NCBI RefSeq assembly: GCF_000725885.1
Contig: NZ_JODR01000025.1
Span: 67,269 to 131,268, forward strand
Direction: 5' to 3'
DNA length: 64,000 bases
Origin: Streptomyces albus subsp. albus
Lineage (GTDB): Bacteria; Actinomycetota; Actinomycetes; Streptomycetales; Streptomycetaceae
In this document: in pieces, positions 38,123 to 49,475 of the stretch
Position numbering within the stretch: the stretch's first letter is position 1
Layout: each line of letters opens with the position of its first letter
Translations under genes and position numbers: made by a program
Notes under the pieces: generated by a model
Told to the model about the DNA's origin: nothing
Seen by the model: only the letters and a program-made list of their open reading frames with translations
Databases searched by the model: none

Positions 38123-38126
<4 letters not shown>
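37479..38126 (-). CDS. Nudix hydrolase (ADP-ribose pyrophosphatase-like)
   Basis: 215 aa. The Nudix box is clear: [18 protein letters not shown] followed by YEEA, fitting GX5EX7REUXEE. A preceding [16 protein letters not shown] is typical of ADP-ribose/ADP-sugar pyrophosphatases. GTG start overlaps the pyrG stop (GTGA); an ATG nine bases in is possible. The pyrG-Nudix pair is conserved in actinobacteria. Likely hydrolyses a nucleoside diphosphate derivative. Confidence 0.92.
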
Positions 38127-39772
<1,646 letters not shown>

Positions 39773-40193
39773 GGCCAAGAGGGGGCTCCCGTGGTCGCTT
39801 GGTGGGGTGCGGAGGCTGCATCCTGGGTGTGGTGTCCGAGGTGGCCTCGCTGCGGTTCGGGGGGCCGTCGTCTCGCACTGAACGCGTTCGCGTGCCCACC
39901 GCTCCACGGGCTACCAGCGTAACAGTGCCGAGGGCCCGGCGCGGCTGCCGAGGTCCGCGGCGCCCCTGCGGCGGCAGTCACACGCGCCCCAGTGTGACGA
40001 TGAAGTCGCAGCAGGTGAACGCGGTAGCGAAGGTCACCCCATCGGCGCATCCGGACTCAGCCGACCGTCGGGCGGAAGGGATCGCTGCGTCGTATCCTTC
40101 ACGGACACTTGCCTAGGGCAGGCGAAACACACAGGTCATCCAGCACGTCCCGCGGGGGCGTCGCAGTTCGTTTTCGTTCGACTGGAGATGCAC
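39773..40193. other. 421-bp divergent region pyrG / GH15
   Basis: Non-coding; promoters for pyrG (minus) and the GH15 gene (plus) must lie here. No clear operator or pyrimidine-attenuation structure was recognised. Confidence 0.5.
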
Positions 40194-42020
40194 GTGGCTG
40201 GGCGCATCGAGGATTACGCACTCATCGGGGATATGCAGACGGCAGCCCTGGTGAGCAAAGACGGCACGGTGGACTGGCTGTGCCTACCTCGCTTCGATTC
40301 CCATGCCGTCTTCGCGGGGCTGCTCGGCACCGAGGAGCACGGCTTCTGGCGCGTGGGCCCCGCCCACCCGGCCGGCGGCGACCCGCCCCGGGCCGACCGG
40401 CGCCGCTACCGGGGGGACTCCCTCGTCCTGGAGACGGAGTGGGACACCCCCAGGGGCACCGTGAGGATCATCGACTTCATGCCGCCCCGTGAGCAGCACG
40501 CACCCCAGCTGGTGCGCATCGTGGAAGGCGTCAGCGGCCGGGTGCGGATGCGCTCCTCGCTGCGGATGCGGTTCTCCTACGGCTGGGTCGTGCCGTGGGT
40601 GCACAAAATCGGCCAGCGCACGGTGGCCGTCGCCGGGCCCGACTCGGTGTGGCTGGACACCGAGGCCGACACCTACGGCAAGGACCTGACCACCTACTCC
40701 GACTTCACCGTCGGCCCCGGCGACCGGGTGGCGCTGACCATCAGCTGGGAGGCGTCCCACAAGCAGCCGCCGCCGCTACCGGAGCCGGAGGAGGCGCTGC
40801 GCACCACCGAGGACTTCTGGCGCGAATGGGTCGAGACGTGCACGTACCACGGCCCGTACCGGGAGGCCGTGGTCCGCTCGCTGATCACGCTCAAGGCGCT
40901 GACCTACGCGCCGACCGGCGGGATCGTGGCCGCGCCGACCACCTCGCTGCCCGAGGAGATCGGCGGGGAACGCAACTGGGACTACCGCTTCACCTGGCTG
41001 CGGGACGCCGCCATCACCCTCTCCTCCCTCCTGCGCACCGGCTACCGGGAGGAGGCGCGGGCCTGGCGTGAATGGCTGCTCCGGGCCGTCGCGGGCGACC
41101 CGGAGAACCTCCAGATCATGTACGGCATCGCGGGCGAACGCGAGCTGTCCGAGGCCGAGTTGAGCTGGCTGCCGGGCTACGAGGGCTCCACGCCGGTCCG
41201 GGTCGGCAACGGGGCCGCGGGCCAGCTCCAGCTGGACGTGTACGGCGAGGTCGTCGAAGCGCTGCATCTCGGCCATATGACGGGCCTGGCCCGCAACGAC
41301 TACGCCCAGCTCCTCCAGCTCAAGCTCATCGGCTACCTGGAGGACCACTGGGACGAGCCGGACGAGGGCATCTGGGAGGTGCGCGGCCCGCGCCGGCACT
41401 TCGTCCACTCGAAGGTGATGGCCTGGGTGGCCGTGGACCGCACGGTCAAGCTGATCGAGTCGGGCGACGTGGACGGGCCGCTGGAGCGGTGGCGGAATCT
41501 GCGCGACGAGATCCACCGCGAGGTCTGCGAGAAGGGGTACGACAAGGAGCGCAACACCTTCACGCAGTCCTACGGCTCCAAGGAGCTGGACGCCTCGCTG
41601 CTGCTCATCCCCCAGATGGGCTTCCTGCCCCCGGACGACAAGCGGGTCATCGGCACCATCGAGGCCATCCAGCGGGAGCTGTCGACCGAGGACGGCTTCG
41701 TGCTGCGGTACCCGACCAGCGCGGAGGCCGGCCCCGACGGCAAGCCCTGCGAGAACGTGGACGGGCTCTCCGGCGAGGAGGGCGCCTTCCTGGCCTGCTC
41801 GTTCTGGCTGGCCGACGACCTGGCCATGATCGGCCGGGTGGACGAGGCCCGGAAGCTGTTCGAGCGGCTGCTGGCGCTCCGCAACGACGTGGGGCTGCTC
41901 GCGGAGGAGTGGGACCCGGTCCGCCAGCGGCTGGTCGGCAACTTCCCGCAGGCGTTCAGCCACGTGCCGCTGATCGACACCGCTCTGCGGCTCACCGCGT
42001 CAGGGGCCTACGGGGTCTGA
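40194..42020 (+). CDS. Glycoside hydrolase family 15 (trehalase/glucoamylase-like)
   Basis: 608 aa, cytoplasmic (no signal peptide). The N-terminal beta domain begins [20 protein letters not shown], typical of the actinobacterial trehalase-like GH15 group. The (alpha/alpha)6 barrel has [26 protein letters not shown] (near the general acid Glu), QLDVYGEV, and [14 protein letters not shown] with the second acidic residue. Start at GTG 40194: GGAG is six bases upstream, whereas the ATG at 40188 is too close. Probably splits trehalose or short alpha-glucans; trehalose fits a spore-forming host. Confidence 0.9.
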   Translation: MAGRIEDYALIGDMQTAALVSKDGTVDWLCLPRFDSHAVFAGLLGTEEHGFWRVGPAHPAGGDPPRADRRRYRGDSLVLETEWDTPRGTVRIIDFMPPREQHAPQLVRIVEGVSGRVRMRSSLRMRFSYGWVVPWVHKIGQRTVAVAGPDSVWLDTEADTYGKDLTTYSDFTVGPGDRVALTISWEASHKQPPPLPEPEEALRTTEDFWREWVETCTYHGPYREAVVRSLITLKALTYAPTGGIVAAPTTSLPEEIGGERNWDYRFTWLRDAAITLSSLLRTGYREEARAWREWLLRAVAGDPENLQIMYGIAGERELSEAELSWLPGYEGSTPVRVGNGAAGQLQLDVYGEVVEALHLGHMTGLARNDYAQLLQLKLIGYLEDHWDEPDEGIWEVRGPRRHFVHSKVMAWVAVDRTVKLIESGDVDGPLERWRNLRDEIHREVCEKGYDKERNTFTQSYGSKELDASLLLIPQMGFLPPDDKRVIGTIEAIQRELSTEDGFVLRYPTSAEAGPDGKPCENVDGLSGEEGAFLACSFWLADDLAMIGRVDEARKLFERLLALRNDVGLLAEEWDPVRQRLVGNFPQAFSHVPLIDTALRLTASGAYGV

Positions 42021-42458
42021 GAGGCGGACCGGACGGCGCACGGGCCGTCGCCGGCCACAAGCCGGCGGACGGGACCCGGCGCACAGGGCGCACAGAACGC
42101 CGAGTGCGCTGGGTAACGCAATGAACGCGCCCGGAGTGCGGGAGTGCACACCGGGCGCATCACTGTGTGCGGGGGCGCGCGGACTCGCCCCGCACACCAA
42201 CCCAGTAGCGGGCACCGCGGACGGGTGCTCCGGAACCCCCGCGGCTCGCCGAGCCTCTTCCGCCCCGGTAGCGGAAGCCCGCGGGCGCCCCTCGGACCAG
42301 GACGGTCACGAACAAGCCCTGCCGGGCGGGGGGGGGCGGCCCCGGACGGGCCTTCCCACACCCGGGACCGGAAACCGACGAGCGTGCGCGGACAGCGCCG
42401 TACAGCCCCGATCGGCACCGCCGCAGAGGGGCGGCCATCGCCGGTGCGGGGCGGCGGT
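42021..42458. other. 438-bp convergent spacer
   Basis: Between converging GH15 and GT4 genes. It holds a hairpin (42045-42072, terminator candidate) and a run of nine G within GGGC(G)9CGG near 42324-42338. No gene seen. Confidence 0.5.
42045..42072. terminator. Hairpin after GH15 gene
   Basis: CCGTCGCCGGC pairs with GCCGGCGGACGG apart from one bulged base; loop CACAA; 25 bp after the GH15 stop. Confidence 0.55.
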
Positions 42459-43661
42459 TCAGCGGTGCCGGGCGGCAGCTGCGAGCGTTTCGTCGTAGAC
42501 GCTGAGCACCTGCGCCGCCGCATCGTCCTCGGTGGGCCAGGTGCGGGCACGTGCCCGGCCCGCCCGGGAAAGCGCGGCCCGGGCGGCCGGATCGGTCAGC
42601 AGCACCGTCACCGCGGCGGACAGGGAGTCGGCGTCCCCGTGGGGCACCAGCAGGGCGGCGTCGCCGACCAGTTCCGGTACGTCGCCACCGTCGGCGGCCA
42701 CCAGCGGCACCCCGGCGCGCAGGGCCTCCTGCGCGACCAGCGAGCGCCCCTGGCAGCGGCCCGGCAGCAGGGCCACATCCGCTCCGGCCAGCAGCGCGAG
42801 GGCGTCCTCGCGCCGCCCCAGCAGCCGGACGGGCAGCATCTCGCGGTCGATCCGCTGTTGCAGTGCCGTCCGCTGCGGGCCCTCTCCCGCGACGCCGAGC
42901 AGCGGGGTCGGGTCCAGCCGACGCCAGGCGCGGGAGGCCGTCAGCGCCGTCTCGTGACCGCTGCGGCCGTCGAGCCGGCCGACGGCCAGGACCAGCGGCC
43001 GGTCGAGGGCGCCGATCCCGGCCCGTACCTTGTGCCGCAGCACGTCCTCGTCGTCCGCCGGCTGTCCCGTTCCGGTGCCCGGTACGGGGATGGGTGCGGG
43101 TGCGAGCCGCGCGTCGCGGGCCCCGCTGCGGCGGGCCGCGTCGACCAGTGCGGTGGTGGCGCCCAGGACGACGGTCGCCGCCCGGGCCACCCGCCTGGTC
43201 AGCAGCCGGGCCACCAGGTCACGGGCGGCCTCGGTGCGGGCGGCCGGGTCGGGGCGGGGGTGCCAGGTGACGACGAGGGGCACGCCGTGCCGCCGGCTGC
43301 CGAGGGCGAGGGCCGCCAGGAACCCGGCGTGCGCGCCGTGCGCGTGCACCAGGTCGGCGTCGCCGCACACGACGCGCAGCGCGGCCACCGCTTCGGCTTC
43401 CGTACGGCCGTGCAGCGGTACGAAGTCCGCCCCGGTGTCCGCGAAGGCGTCTTGGAGCGCGGCGTCCTGACGGGCGCAGACCGTGACCCGCACACCCCGG
43501 GCGGCCAGCCCCCGCGCGAGGGAGCGCGCGTGCGCCGCCGTACCCGCCGACGGCCCTTCCGCCCCGTCCACGGCACCGGCGCCGCCCAGCACGTGCACGG
43601 CGTGCGGCGGCCGGGCCCCGACCGATGGCCGGCGCGGCGAGGAGGTGCGGCTCGGGCTCAC
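42459..43661 (-). CDS. GT4-family glycosyltransferase
   Basis: 400 aa with the start at GTG 43661 (GGGAG ten bases upstream); a longer form from ATG 43709 adds 16 Pro/Ser-rich residues. GT-B fold: LVHAHGAHAGFLAALA and WHPRPDP in the acceptor half, VLAVGRLDGRSGHETAL and CQGRSLVAQEALRAGVPLVAADGGDVPELV (donor half, shown in parts GRSLVAQEALRAGVPLV and GGDVPELV) in the other. Likely transfers a hexose to a lipid or glycan acceptor. In M. tuberculosis the matching interval between recN and pyrG holds different genes. Specificity unknown. Confidence 0.88.
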   Translation of the reverse strand: MSPSRTSSPRRPSVGARPPHAVHVLGGAGAVDGAEGPSAGTAAHARSLARGLAARGVRVTVCARQDAALQDAFADTGADFVPLHGRTEAEAVAALRVVCGDADLVHAHGAHAGFLAALALGSRRHGVPLVVTWHPRPDPAARTEAARDLVARLLTRRVARAATVVLGATTALVDAARRSGARDARLAPAPIPVPGTGTGQPADDEDVLRHKVRAGIGALDRPLVLAVGRLDGRSGHETALTASRAWRRLDPTPLLGVAGEGPQRTALQQRIDREMLPVRLLGRREDALALLAGADVALLPGRCQGRSLVAQEALRAGVPLVAADGGDVPELVGDAALLVPHGDADSLSAAVTVLLTDPAARAALSRAGRARARTWPTEDDAAAQVLSVYDETLAAAARHR

Positions 43662-43827
43662 GGCAGACGGGCTCCCTGGCTGGTGGTGGGGGGAAGGACT
43701 GCCCAGCATGCCAGGTGGCCGTCGGGCGCCGCACCGGCGTCCGGGGCGGGGCGGCGCCACATCGGGGTGCGGCCCGCACAGACTCACTCACACGGGCGAA
43801 GGCGCGTGGCGCCGTCCGCGCGCCGGT

Positions 43828-45570
43828 TCAGACTCCGGCGCGGGCCGCCTCCAGCAGTTCCTCGGCGTGCGCGCGGGCGAGTTCGGAATCCTCCTGGCCG
43901 GCCAGCATCCGCGACAGCTCGCGCACCCGGTCCTCGCCCTCCATGACCCGCACCCCGCTGCGGGTCACCGAGCCGTCGTCCGTCTTGTGCACCACCAGAT
44001 GACGGTCGGCGAAGGCCGCCACCTGCGGCAGGTGCGTGACCACGACGACCTGCGCGGACTTCGCCAGCCGGGCCAGTCTGCGGCCCACCTCGACGGCCGC
44101 CTTGCCGCCGACGCCCGCGTCCACCTCGTCGAACAGATAGGTGGGCACCGGGTCGGAGTCGGCGAAGACGACCTCGACCGCGAGCATCACCCGGGACAGC
44201 TCGCCCCCGGAAGCGCCCTTGGCGATGGGCCGCGGCGGCGCCCCGGGGTGCGGGGCGAGCAGCAGTTCCACCTCGTCGGTGCCGTACGGGCCGAAGGCGA
44301 GGGTGCGGCCGTCCACCTGAAGTCCCTCGGGGTCCTCGGTGTGCTTGAGCGCGAACGAGACCCGGGCGTGCGGCATCGCCAGTTCCGCCAGTTCCCCGGT
44401 GACCGCCTCCGCGAACCGGCCGGCCGCCTCCGTACGGGCTCCGGTGAGGGTACGGGCCAGTCCGGCGAGTTCGGTGCGCAGCGCGTCCCGTTCGGCGGCC
44501 AGCTCCCCGATCCGGTCGTCGTCGCCCTCCAGTTCGGCGAGCCGGTCGGCGCTCTGCTCGGCCCAGGCGAGCACGGCGCCGATGTCGTCCCCGTACTTGC
44601 GGGTGAGCTGCGCCAGGGTGGCGCGGCGCTCCTCGACGGCGGCCAGCCGCAGCGGGTCGGCGTCCAGGTCGTCCGCGTACCCCGCCAGTTCGCCGGCGAT
44701 GTCGGAGAGCAGGATGTGGACCTCGCCCAGCCGGTCGGCGAGCGCCGCCAGGGCCGGATCGTGGGAGCGCACGGCCTCCAGGGCGCGGTGGGCGCCGGCC
44801 ACGAGGGTGGCGGCGTCCACGCCCTCGGGATCGGCCGGGTCGCCGGCCAGGGCGCCGTGCGCGGTGGTGGCGGCGGAGGCGAGGGCCTCGGCGTGGCCGA
44901 GCCGCTCGGCCTCGGCCGCCAGCTCCGTGTCCTCGCCGGGCTGCGGCTGCGCGGCCTCGATCTCCTGGATGCCGAAGCGCAGCAGGTCCGCTTCCTGGGC
45001 GCGCTCGCGGGCGCGGGTGGTCAGCTCGGTCAGTTCCGCGGCGACGGTGCGCAGCCTGCGGTACGCCCGCTGGTAGGCGGCCAGCGGCCCGGCCACCGCG
45101 TCCCCGGCGTACCGGTCCAGGGCCTCGCGCTGACGGGCGGCGCGCAGCAGCCCCTGCTGGTCGGTCTGGCCGTGCACGGCCACCAGCTCGTCGCTCAGTT
45201 CCGCCAGCAGTCCGACCGGTACCGCTCTGCCGCCCACATGGGCGCGCGAGCGGCCCTCGGCCGAAATGGTGCGGCTGACCAGCAGGGCCCCCTCGTCCAG
45301 TTCGGCCCCGGCCTCCTCAGCCCGGCGGGCGGCCGGCGCGTCGGGGGGCAGTGCGATCCTGCCCTCGACGACGGCCGACTTGGCGCCCATCCGCACCAGC
45401 GCGGCATCGGCACGCCCGCCCAGCAGCAGTCCGAGACTGGTGACGACCATGGTCTTGCCCGCACCGGTCTCGCCGGTCACCGCGGTGAAGCCGGGCGACA
45501 GCTCGACAACGGCGTCGTCGATCACGCCCAGGGCTTTGATCCGCATCTCCTCCAACACGGATACGACCAT
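43828..45570 (-). CDS. recN: DNA repair protein RecN
   Basis: 580-aa SMC-like repair ATPase. Walker A GETGAGKT is near residue 38, the coiled coil covers ~150-370, then the signature KGASGGELSRVML and Walker B YLFDEVDAGVGG. It acts at double-strand breaks and is usually SOS-controlled; no clear LexA box was seen upstream. Start 45570 (MVVSVLEEMR) follows GGGGA; an ATG eight codons in (45546) is the alternative. Part of the recN-nadK-tlyA order typical of actinobacteria. Confidence 0.95.
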   Translation of the reverse strand: MVVSVLEEMRIKALGVIDDAVVELSPGFTAVTGETGAGKTMVVTSLGLLLGGRADAALVRMGAKSAVVEGRIALPPDAPAARRAEEAGAELDEGALLVSRTISAEGRSRAHVGGRAVPVGLLAELSDELVAVHGQTDQQGLLRAARQREALDRYAGDAVAGPLAAYQRAYRRLRTVAAELTELTTRARERAQEADLLRFGIQEIEAAQPQPGEDTELAAEAERLGHAEALASAATTAHGALAGDPADPEGVDAATLVAGAHRALEAVRSHDPALAALADRLGEVHILLSDIAGELAGYADDLDADPLRLAAVEERRATLAQLTRKYGDDIGAVLAWAEQSADRLAELEGDDDRIGELAAERDALRTELAGLARTLTGARTEAAGRFAEAVTGELAELAMPHARVSFALKHTEDPEGLQVDGRTLAFGPYGTDEVELLLAPHPGAPPRPIAKGASGGELSRVMLAVEVVFADSDPVPTYLFDEVDAGVGGKAAVEVGRRLARLAKSAQVVVVTHLPQVAAFADRHLVVHKTDDGSVTRSGVRVMEGEDRVRELSRMLAGQEDSELARAHAEELLEAARAGV

Positions 45571-46096
45571 ACGAGGTTCCCCGGCGCGGGCCACACCAGT
45601 GGTCGGGGGTGCTAGCCGATCGTGGGAGGGCGCACGCCCTGGGCACACCCTCCGCGGGCCGCGACCGCGTCCGCTTTTCACCCTGTATGCCCGGCGGCTT
45701 CTCGCCCCCTTCGAGGGATTTCTCCCGGTTCGCGGCCACCCGGTTCCCGCGGCCCTGCCGCCCCTCTTTCGCCGCCGACGGCCGCCGGGCGCGGCCGGGC
45801 CGTGCCCGGCGGCCACCCGTGCCGCCCGGCCGGGACGAACCGGCCGGGACGACCCCGACGGAAACCGACGCGGGGGCCGGAAACGACCACCGGGACGCCT
45901 CCCTGACAGCCGCTCCCCCGGCAACTCCCACGACGATCCCGTACCTGCGCCGTACGGCCCCCACGCCGTACCGCTCCCGGCGGTCTCGTCCCAAGCCCCC
46001 TCAGGCCGGGCGGCCAGGGGCCACCGGTGCGGCCGGGCCGCAACGGGTGACCGTGCCGCGGGGGGAATGCCAGGGGTTGCCGGGGGCAGCCGGTGG
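45571..46096. other. 526-bp spacer between nadK and recN
   Basis: Unusually long for this normally tight gene order. GC-rich, with open frames that lack coding character on both strands. It holds the presumed recN promoter. No RNA, repeat or operator recognised apart from local CCGGCCGGGACGA duplications near 45828-45855. Confidence 0.5.
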
Positions 46097-47095
46097 TTAC
46101 CGTGCGGCGCCGCGCCAGCCGGTGACCGGGAGCGCGAACTTGGCCACCAGGCGGTCGGTGAACGAGGCGTGGTGCAGCCGGGCGAGCCGCACCGGGACGG
46201 CGCCGCGCCGCACCTCCACCCGGGCGCCGGGCGGGAGTTCGACGCTGCGCCGGCCGTCGGCCCACAGCACTCCGTGCGGGGTCTGCGGCTGCACCTCGAC
46301 GGCCAGCACCGAGTCGGGCGCGGTCACCAGGGGTTTGGCGAACAGCGCGTGGGCGCTGATGGGCACCATCAGCAGGGCCTCCACCTCCGGCCACACCACG
46401 GGGCCGCCTGCGGAGAAGGCGTAGGCGGTGGAGCCGGTGGGGGTGGCGCACACCACACCGTCCCCGCCGTAGCTGGAGACGGGCCGGCCGTCGACCTCGA
46501 TGACGACCTCCAGCATCCGTTCCCGGGCGGCCTTCTCCACCGACACCTCGTTGAGGGCCCAGTCGGCGTGCACGACGTGGCCGCCGCCGCGTCCGCCGAC
46601 GGCCGGTCCGCCGTTGCGCACCAGCACGTCGAGGGTCATGCGTTCCTCGACCTCGTAGGCGCGGGAGACGACGCGGTCGACGACCTTGTCGAGGTCGTCG
46701 CGTTCGGCCTCGGCGAGGAAGCCGACCCGGCCGAGGTTGACGCCGAGCATGGGCACCCCGGAGGCGCGGGCGAACTCCGCGCCGCGCAGCAGTGTGCCGT
46801 CGCCGCCCAGCACCACCAGGAGTTCGCAGCCCTCGGCGGCGTCCGGTTTGGCGGTGACCGTCTCGACGGGGTCGGGCAGCGGCAGGTCCACCGCCTCGTC
46901 CTTGAGCACCCGCACCCCGATGCCGGAACGCAGCAGCCCCTGGACGACCAGTTCGGCACTGCGGACGGCGGCGGGTCTGCCGGTGTGGGCCAGGAGGAAG
47001 ACGGTCCGCTCCCCCTCCTGGTGGGCGGGTTCCGCCATGACGGTCCGGGGGTTCCGGGCCGCTGGGGGCGCTGTCGCTCGGCTGGTCTCGGTCAC
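46097..47095 (-). CDS. nadK: NAD kinase
   Basis: 332-aa ATP/polyphosphate-NAD kinase making NADP. The GGDGT motif is in VVLGGDGTLLR, with NEVSVEK and TPTGSTAYAFSAGGP further on. Start GTG 47095 overlaps the tlyA stop (GTGA) and is favoured; ATG at 47038 would drop 19 residues that are Thr/Pro/Arg-rich. Downstream of tlyA and upstream of recN. Confidence 0.95.
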   Translation of the reverse strand: MTETSRATAPPAARNPRTVMAEPAHQEGERTVFLLAHTGRPAAVRSAELVVQGLLRSGIGVRVLKDEAVDLPLPDPVETVTAKPDAAEGCELLVVLGGDGTLLRGAEFARASGVPMLGVNLGRVGFLAEAERDDLDKVVDRVVSRAYEVEERMTLDVLVRNGGPAVGGRGGGHVVHADWALNEVSVEKAARERMLEVVIEVDGRPVSSYGGDGVVCATPTGSTAYAFSAGGPVVWPEVEALLMVPISAHALFAKPLVTAPDSVLAVEVQPQTPHGVLWADGRRSVELPPGARVEVRRGAVPVRLARLHHASFTDRLVAKFALPVTGWRGAAR

Positions 47096-47898
47096 TTGGG
47101 CCCCTCCGCCACCGCTCGCTCGACTTCGGCCGGGTCGAGGTCGTCGGCCCCGGCACGCAGCCACAGGAAGTATTCGACGTTTCCGGACGGTCCGGGCAGC
47201 GGGCTCGCCGTGACACCCAGTGCGCCCAGACCCAGGGCAGCGGCTTGGCCGGCGACCGTCCGCACGGCCTCGGCACGAAGCTGCGGACTGCGCACGACGC
47301 CACCGCTGCCCAGCCGTTCCCTGCCCACTTCGAACTGCGGTTTCACCATCAGTACGAGATCGGCCTCGGGCACGGCGCAGCGGACCAGCGCGGGCAGCAC
47401 CAGCCCCAGGGGGATGAACGACAGGTCCCCCACGACGAGTTCCACCGGTTCGCCCCCGATGTCCTCGAGCGTCAGTTCCCTGACGTTGGTGCGGTCCTTG
47501 ACGGTGACGCGCGGGTCGCTCTGCAACGACCAGGCCAGTTGCCCGTATCCGACGTCGACGGCGACGACGTGGCCCGCGCCGGCGCGCAGCAGAACGTCGG
47601 TGAAGCCGCCGGTGGAGGCGCCCGCGTCCAGCGCGCGCCGTCCCTCGACGCGCAGGCCCCGGGGCGTGAACGCCTCCAGTGCGCCGGCCAGCTTGTGGCC
47701 GCCGCGGGAGACGTAGTCGGGGTCGTTCTCGTCCTCCTTGACGACCAGGGCCGCGCTGGTCTCGACCTGGGTGGCGGCTTTCACGGCGACGGTGCCCTGC
47801 ACGGTGACCCGGCCGGCGGCGATCAGCTGGCCGGCGTGCTCCCGGGATCGGGCGAGTTTGCGGCGCACCAGCTCCGCGTCGAGTCGACGTCGTGCCAC
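47092..47898 (-). CDS. tlyA: TlyA-family rRNA 2'-O-methyltransferase
   Basis: 268 aa. An N-terminal S4 domain (RRRLDAELVRRKLARSREHAGQLI, core LDAELVRRKLARSRE) is joined to an FtsJ-like methyltransferase: SAM motif LDAGASTGGFTDVLL, then VDVGYGQLAW, VVGDLSFI and LMVKPQFE, which together supply the K-D-K-E type catalytic set. TlyA methylates 16S/23S rRNA cytidines in mycobacteria and affects capreomycin susceptibility; the same target is likely here but not shown. Confidence 0.94.
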   Translation of the reverse strand: MARRRLDAELVRRKLARSREHAGQLIAAGRVTVQGTVAVKAATQVETSAALVVKEDENDPDYVSRGGHKLAGALEAFTPRGLRVEGRRALDAGASTGGFTDVLLRAGAGHVVAVDVGYGQLAWSLQSDPRVTVKDRTNVRELTLEDIGGEPVELVVGDLSFIPLGLVLPALVRCAVPEADLVLMVKPQFEVGRERLGSGGVVRSPQLRAEAVRTVAGQAAALGLGALGVTASPLPGPSGNVEYFLWLRAGADDLDPAEVERAVAEGPK

Positions 47899-47901
47899 GG
47901 G

Positions 47902-48498
47902 TCAGCTCCGGGGTGTGTGGGGGCGGTCCAGCGCGGCCAGGGTTTCCCGCAGGCCGCGGTGGACATCTTCGTACACCTCCTGGTGCGCGGACACAGCGAG
48001 GTGGTCGGCGTCCTCCAGCCGCCGCAGGTGGCCGTCGACGGGGGCGTGCCCGGTGGGGCGCAGGCCGACGCCCAGGGGGCGGGGGCCGTCGTCGGGGGTC
48101 TCCTGCCCCTCGTCGGGCGCCTCCTGAACGGCGGCCGACTCCCAGGGGCCGACGGCCTGCTCCTCGTCCGGGCCGCCCTCCGCCCAGGCGGGGCCGGGGC
48201 CGCCGCCCGGGGGCTGCGCGTCCTGCGGCGCGGCGGGCGGTGCGCCGGGGTGCGGGTGCCCGTGGGGCGCCGGGCGGCTGCCGGCGGGCGGACTCTGCCC
48301 GGGCAGGTGCGGCTCGCCCGGCTGCTGCCCCTGGCCGGGCAGGCGGGGCCGGTCGGGGGCGGCCGGCTGCGCTCCCCCACCACTGGTGCCGCCCTCGGCG
48401 GCGGCCCGCTCCGCTCCGTGCGGACCGTCGCACTCGTGCTGAGGCTCGTGCTGGTGGGGGGCCTGCCCGGTCCCGGGGCGCTGCGCGAACTCGCTCAT
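47902..48498 (-). CDS. Conserved hypothetical, Pro/Gly/Gln-rich
   Basis: 198 aa. Residues 1-~140 are low-complexity (Pro, Gly, Gln, His). Only the last ~50 residues look ordered: GHAPVDGHLRRLEDADHLAVS and HQEVYEDVHRGLRETLAALD suggest one helical hairpin. It lies 3 bp upstream of tlyA, where M. tuberculosis also has a small ORF (Rv1693), so it is probably a real, fast-evolving member of that operon. Function unknown. Confidence 0.7.
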   Translation of the reverse strand: MSEFAQRPGTGQAPHQHEPQHECDGPHGAERAAAEGGTSGGGAQPAAPDRPRLPGQGQQPGEPHLPGQSPPAGSRPAPHGHPHPGAPPAAPQDAQPPGGGPGPAWAEGGPDEEQAVGPWESAAVQEAPDEGQETPDDGPRPLGVGLRPTGHAPVDGHLRRLEDADHLAVSAHQEVYEDVHRGLRETLAALDRPHTPRS

Positions 48499-48549
48499 GC
48501 CCCGACGCTACCTGGCGGGTGTGACAGATCAGCGGCGCACGCCCGCCGG

Positions 48550-49413
48550 TCAGCGCCGCGCGGCGGGCACCACGAGCGGGGTGCCGGTCTCCGGGTCGTC
48601 GATGACCCGGCACGGCATGCCGAAGACCTCCTCGACCAGCCCGGCCGTCACGACCTCGCGGGGCGGCCCCTGGGCGACGATGCGGCCGTCCCGCATGGCG
48701 ATCAGATGGGTGGCGTAGCGGGCGGCGTGGTTGAGGTCGTGCAGCACCGCCACGAGGGTGCGGCCCTCCTCCTCGTGCAGCCGGGCGCACAGGTCGAGGA
48801 TCTCGATCTGGTGGGCGATGTCCAGGTAGGTGGTGGGCTCGTCCAGCAGCAGCAGCGGTGTCTGCTGGGCGAGCGCCATGGCGATCCACACGCGCTGCCG
48901 CTGGCCGCCGGAGAGTTCGTCGACGAACCGGTCGCCGAGCCCGTCCACACCGGTCGCGGCCATGGACTCGGCCACGACCCGTTCGTCGTCGCGCGACCAC
49001 TGGCGCAGCAGCCCCTGGTGCGGGTACCGGCCGCGGGCCACCAGGTCGGAGACGGTGATCCCGTCCGGCGCGATGGACGACTGGGGCAGCAGCCCCAGGG
49101 TGCGGGCGAGCGCCTTGGCCTGCATACCGGCGATGTCCTGGCCGTCCAGCAGCACCTGGCCCCGCGCGGGCTTGAGCATGCGGGAGAGGGCGCGCAGCAG
49201 GGTGGACTTGCCGCACGCGTTGGGGCCGACGACGACGGTGAACGAGCGGTCGGGGACGGCGACGTCGAGGTCGCGGACGATGGTGCGCTGGTCGTAGGCG
49301 AGCGTGAGGTTCTGCCCGGTGAGCCGGGCCGGGCCGGCGCCGGCGGCTTCGGTGGCCGCTTCGGTGGCCGCTTCGGTGCCGGTGGCTGTCTGCTCGTCTG
49401 TCGCGGTCTTCAT
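48550..49413 (-). CDS. Iron-siderophore ABC transporter ATPase
   Basis: 287-aa FecE/FepC-type ATPase. Walker A GPNACGKST, Q-loop LPQSS, signature ELSGGQRQRVW, Walker B LLLLDEPTTYLD, and His-switch AVLHDLN are all present. The ~28-residue N-terminus is Thr/Ala/Glu repeats. ATG at 49413. Last gene of the three-gene importer operon, 62 bp past the second permease; energises ferric-siderophore uptake. Confidence 0.93.
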   Translation of the reverse strand: MKTATDEQTATGTEAATEAATEAAGAGPARLTGQNLTLAYDQRTIVRDLDVAVPDRSFTVVVGPNACGKSTLLRALSRMLKPARGQVLLDGQDIAGMQAKALARTLGLLPQSSIAPDGITVSDLVARGRYPHQGLLRQWSRDDERVVAESMAATGVDGLGDRFVDELSGGQRQRVWIAMALAQQTPLLLLDEPTTYLDIAHQIEILDLCARLHEEEGRTLVAVLHDLNHAARYATHLIAMRDGRIVAQGPPREVVTAGLVEEVFGMPCRVIDDPETGTPLVVPAARR

Positions 49414-49475
49414 CGTCGTGCCCGCCTCCGTGGTGTCCGTGTCCGAGGGTCCGTCCGTTTCCGGGGGTGCGCTTC

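Noticed and set aside
42324..42338. G-run as G-quadruplex
   Set aside because: One run of nine G with short neighbours is likely a chance feature of GC-rich spacer; not enough separate G-tracts on view.
42121..42498. 125-aa plus-strand frame in the GH15-GT4 spacer
   Set aside because: Composition is Ala/Arg/Gly/Pro with no recognisable fold, it runs into the antisense of the GT4 gene, and no ribosome site was seen.
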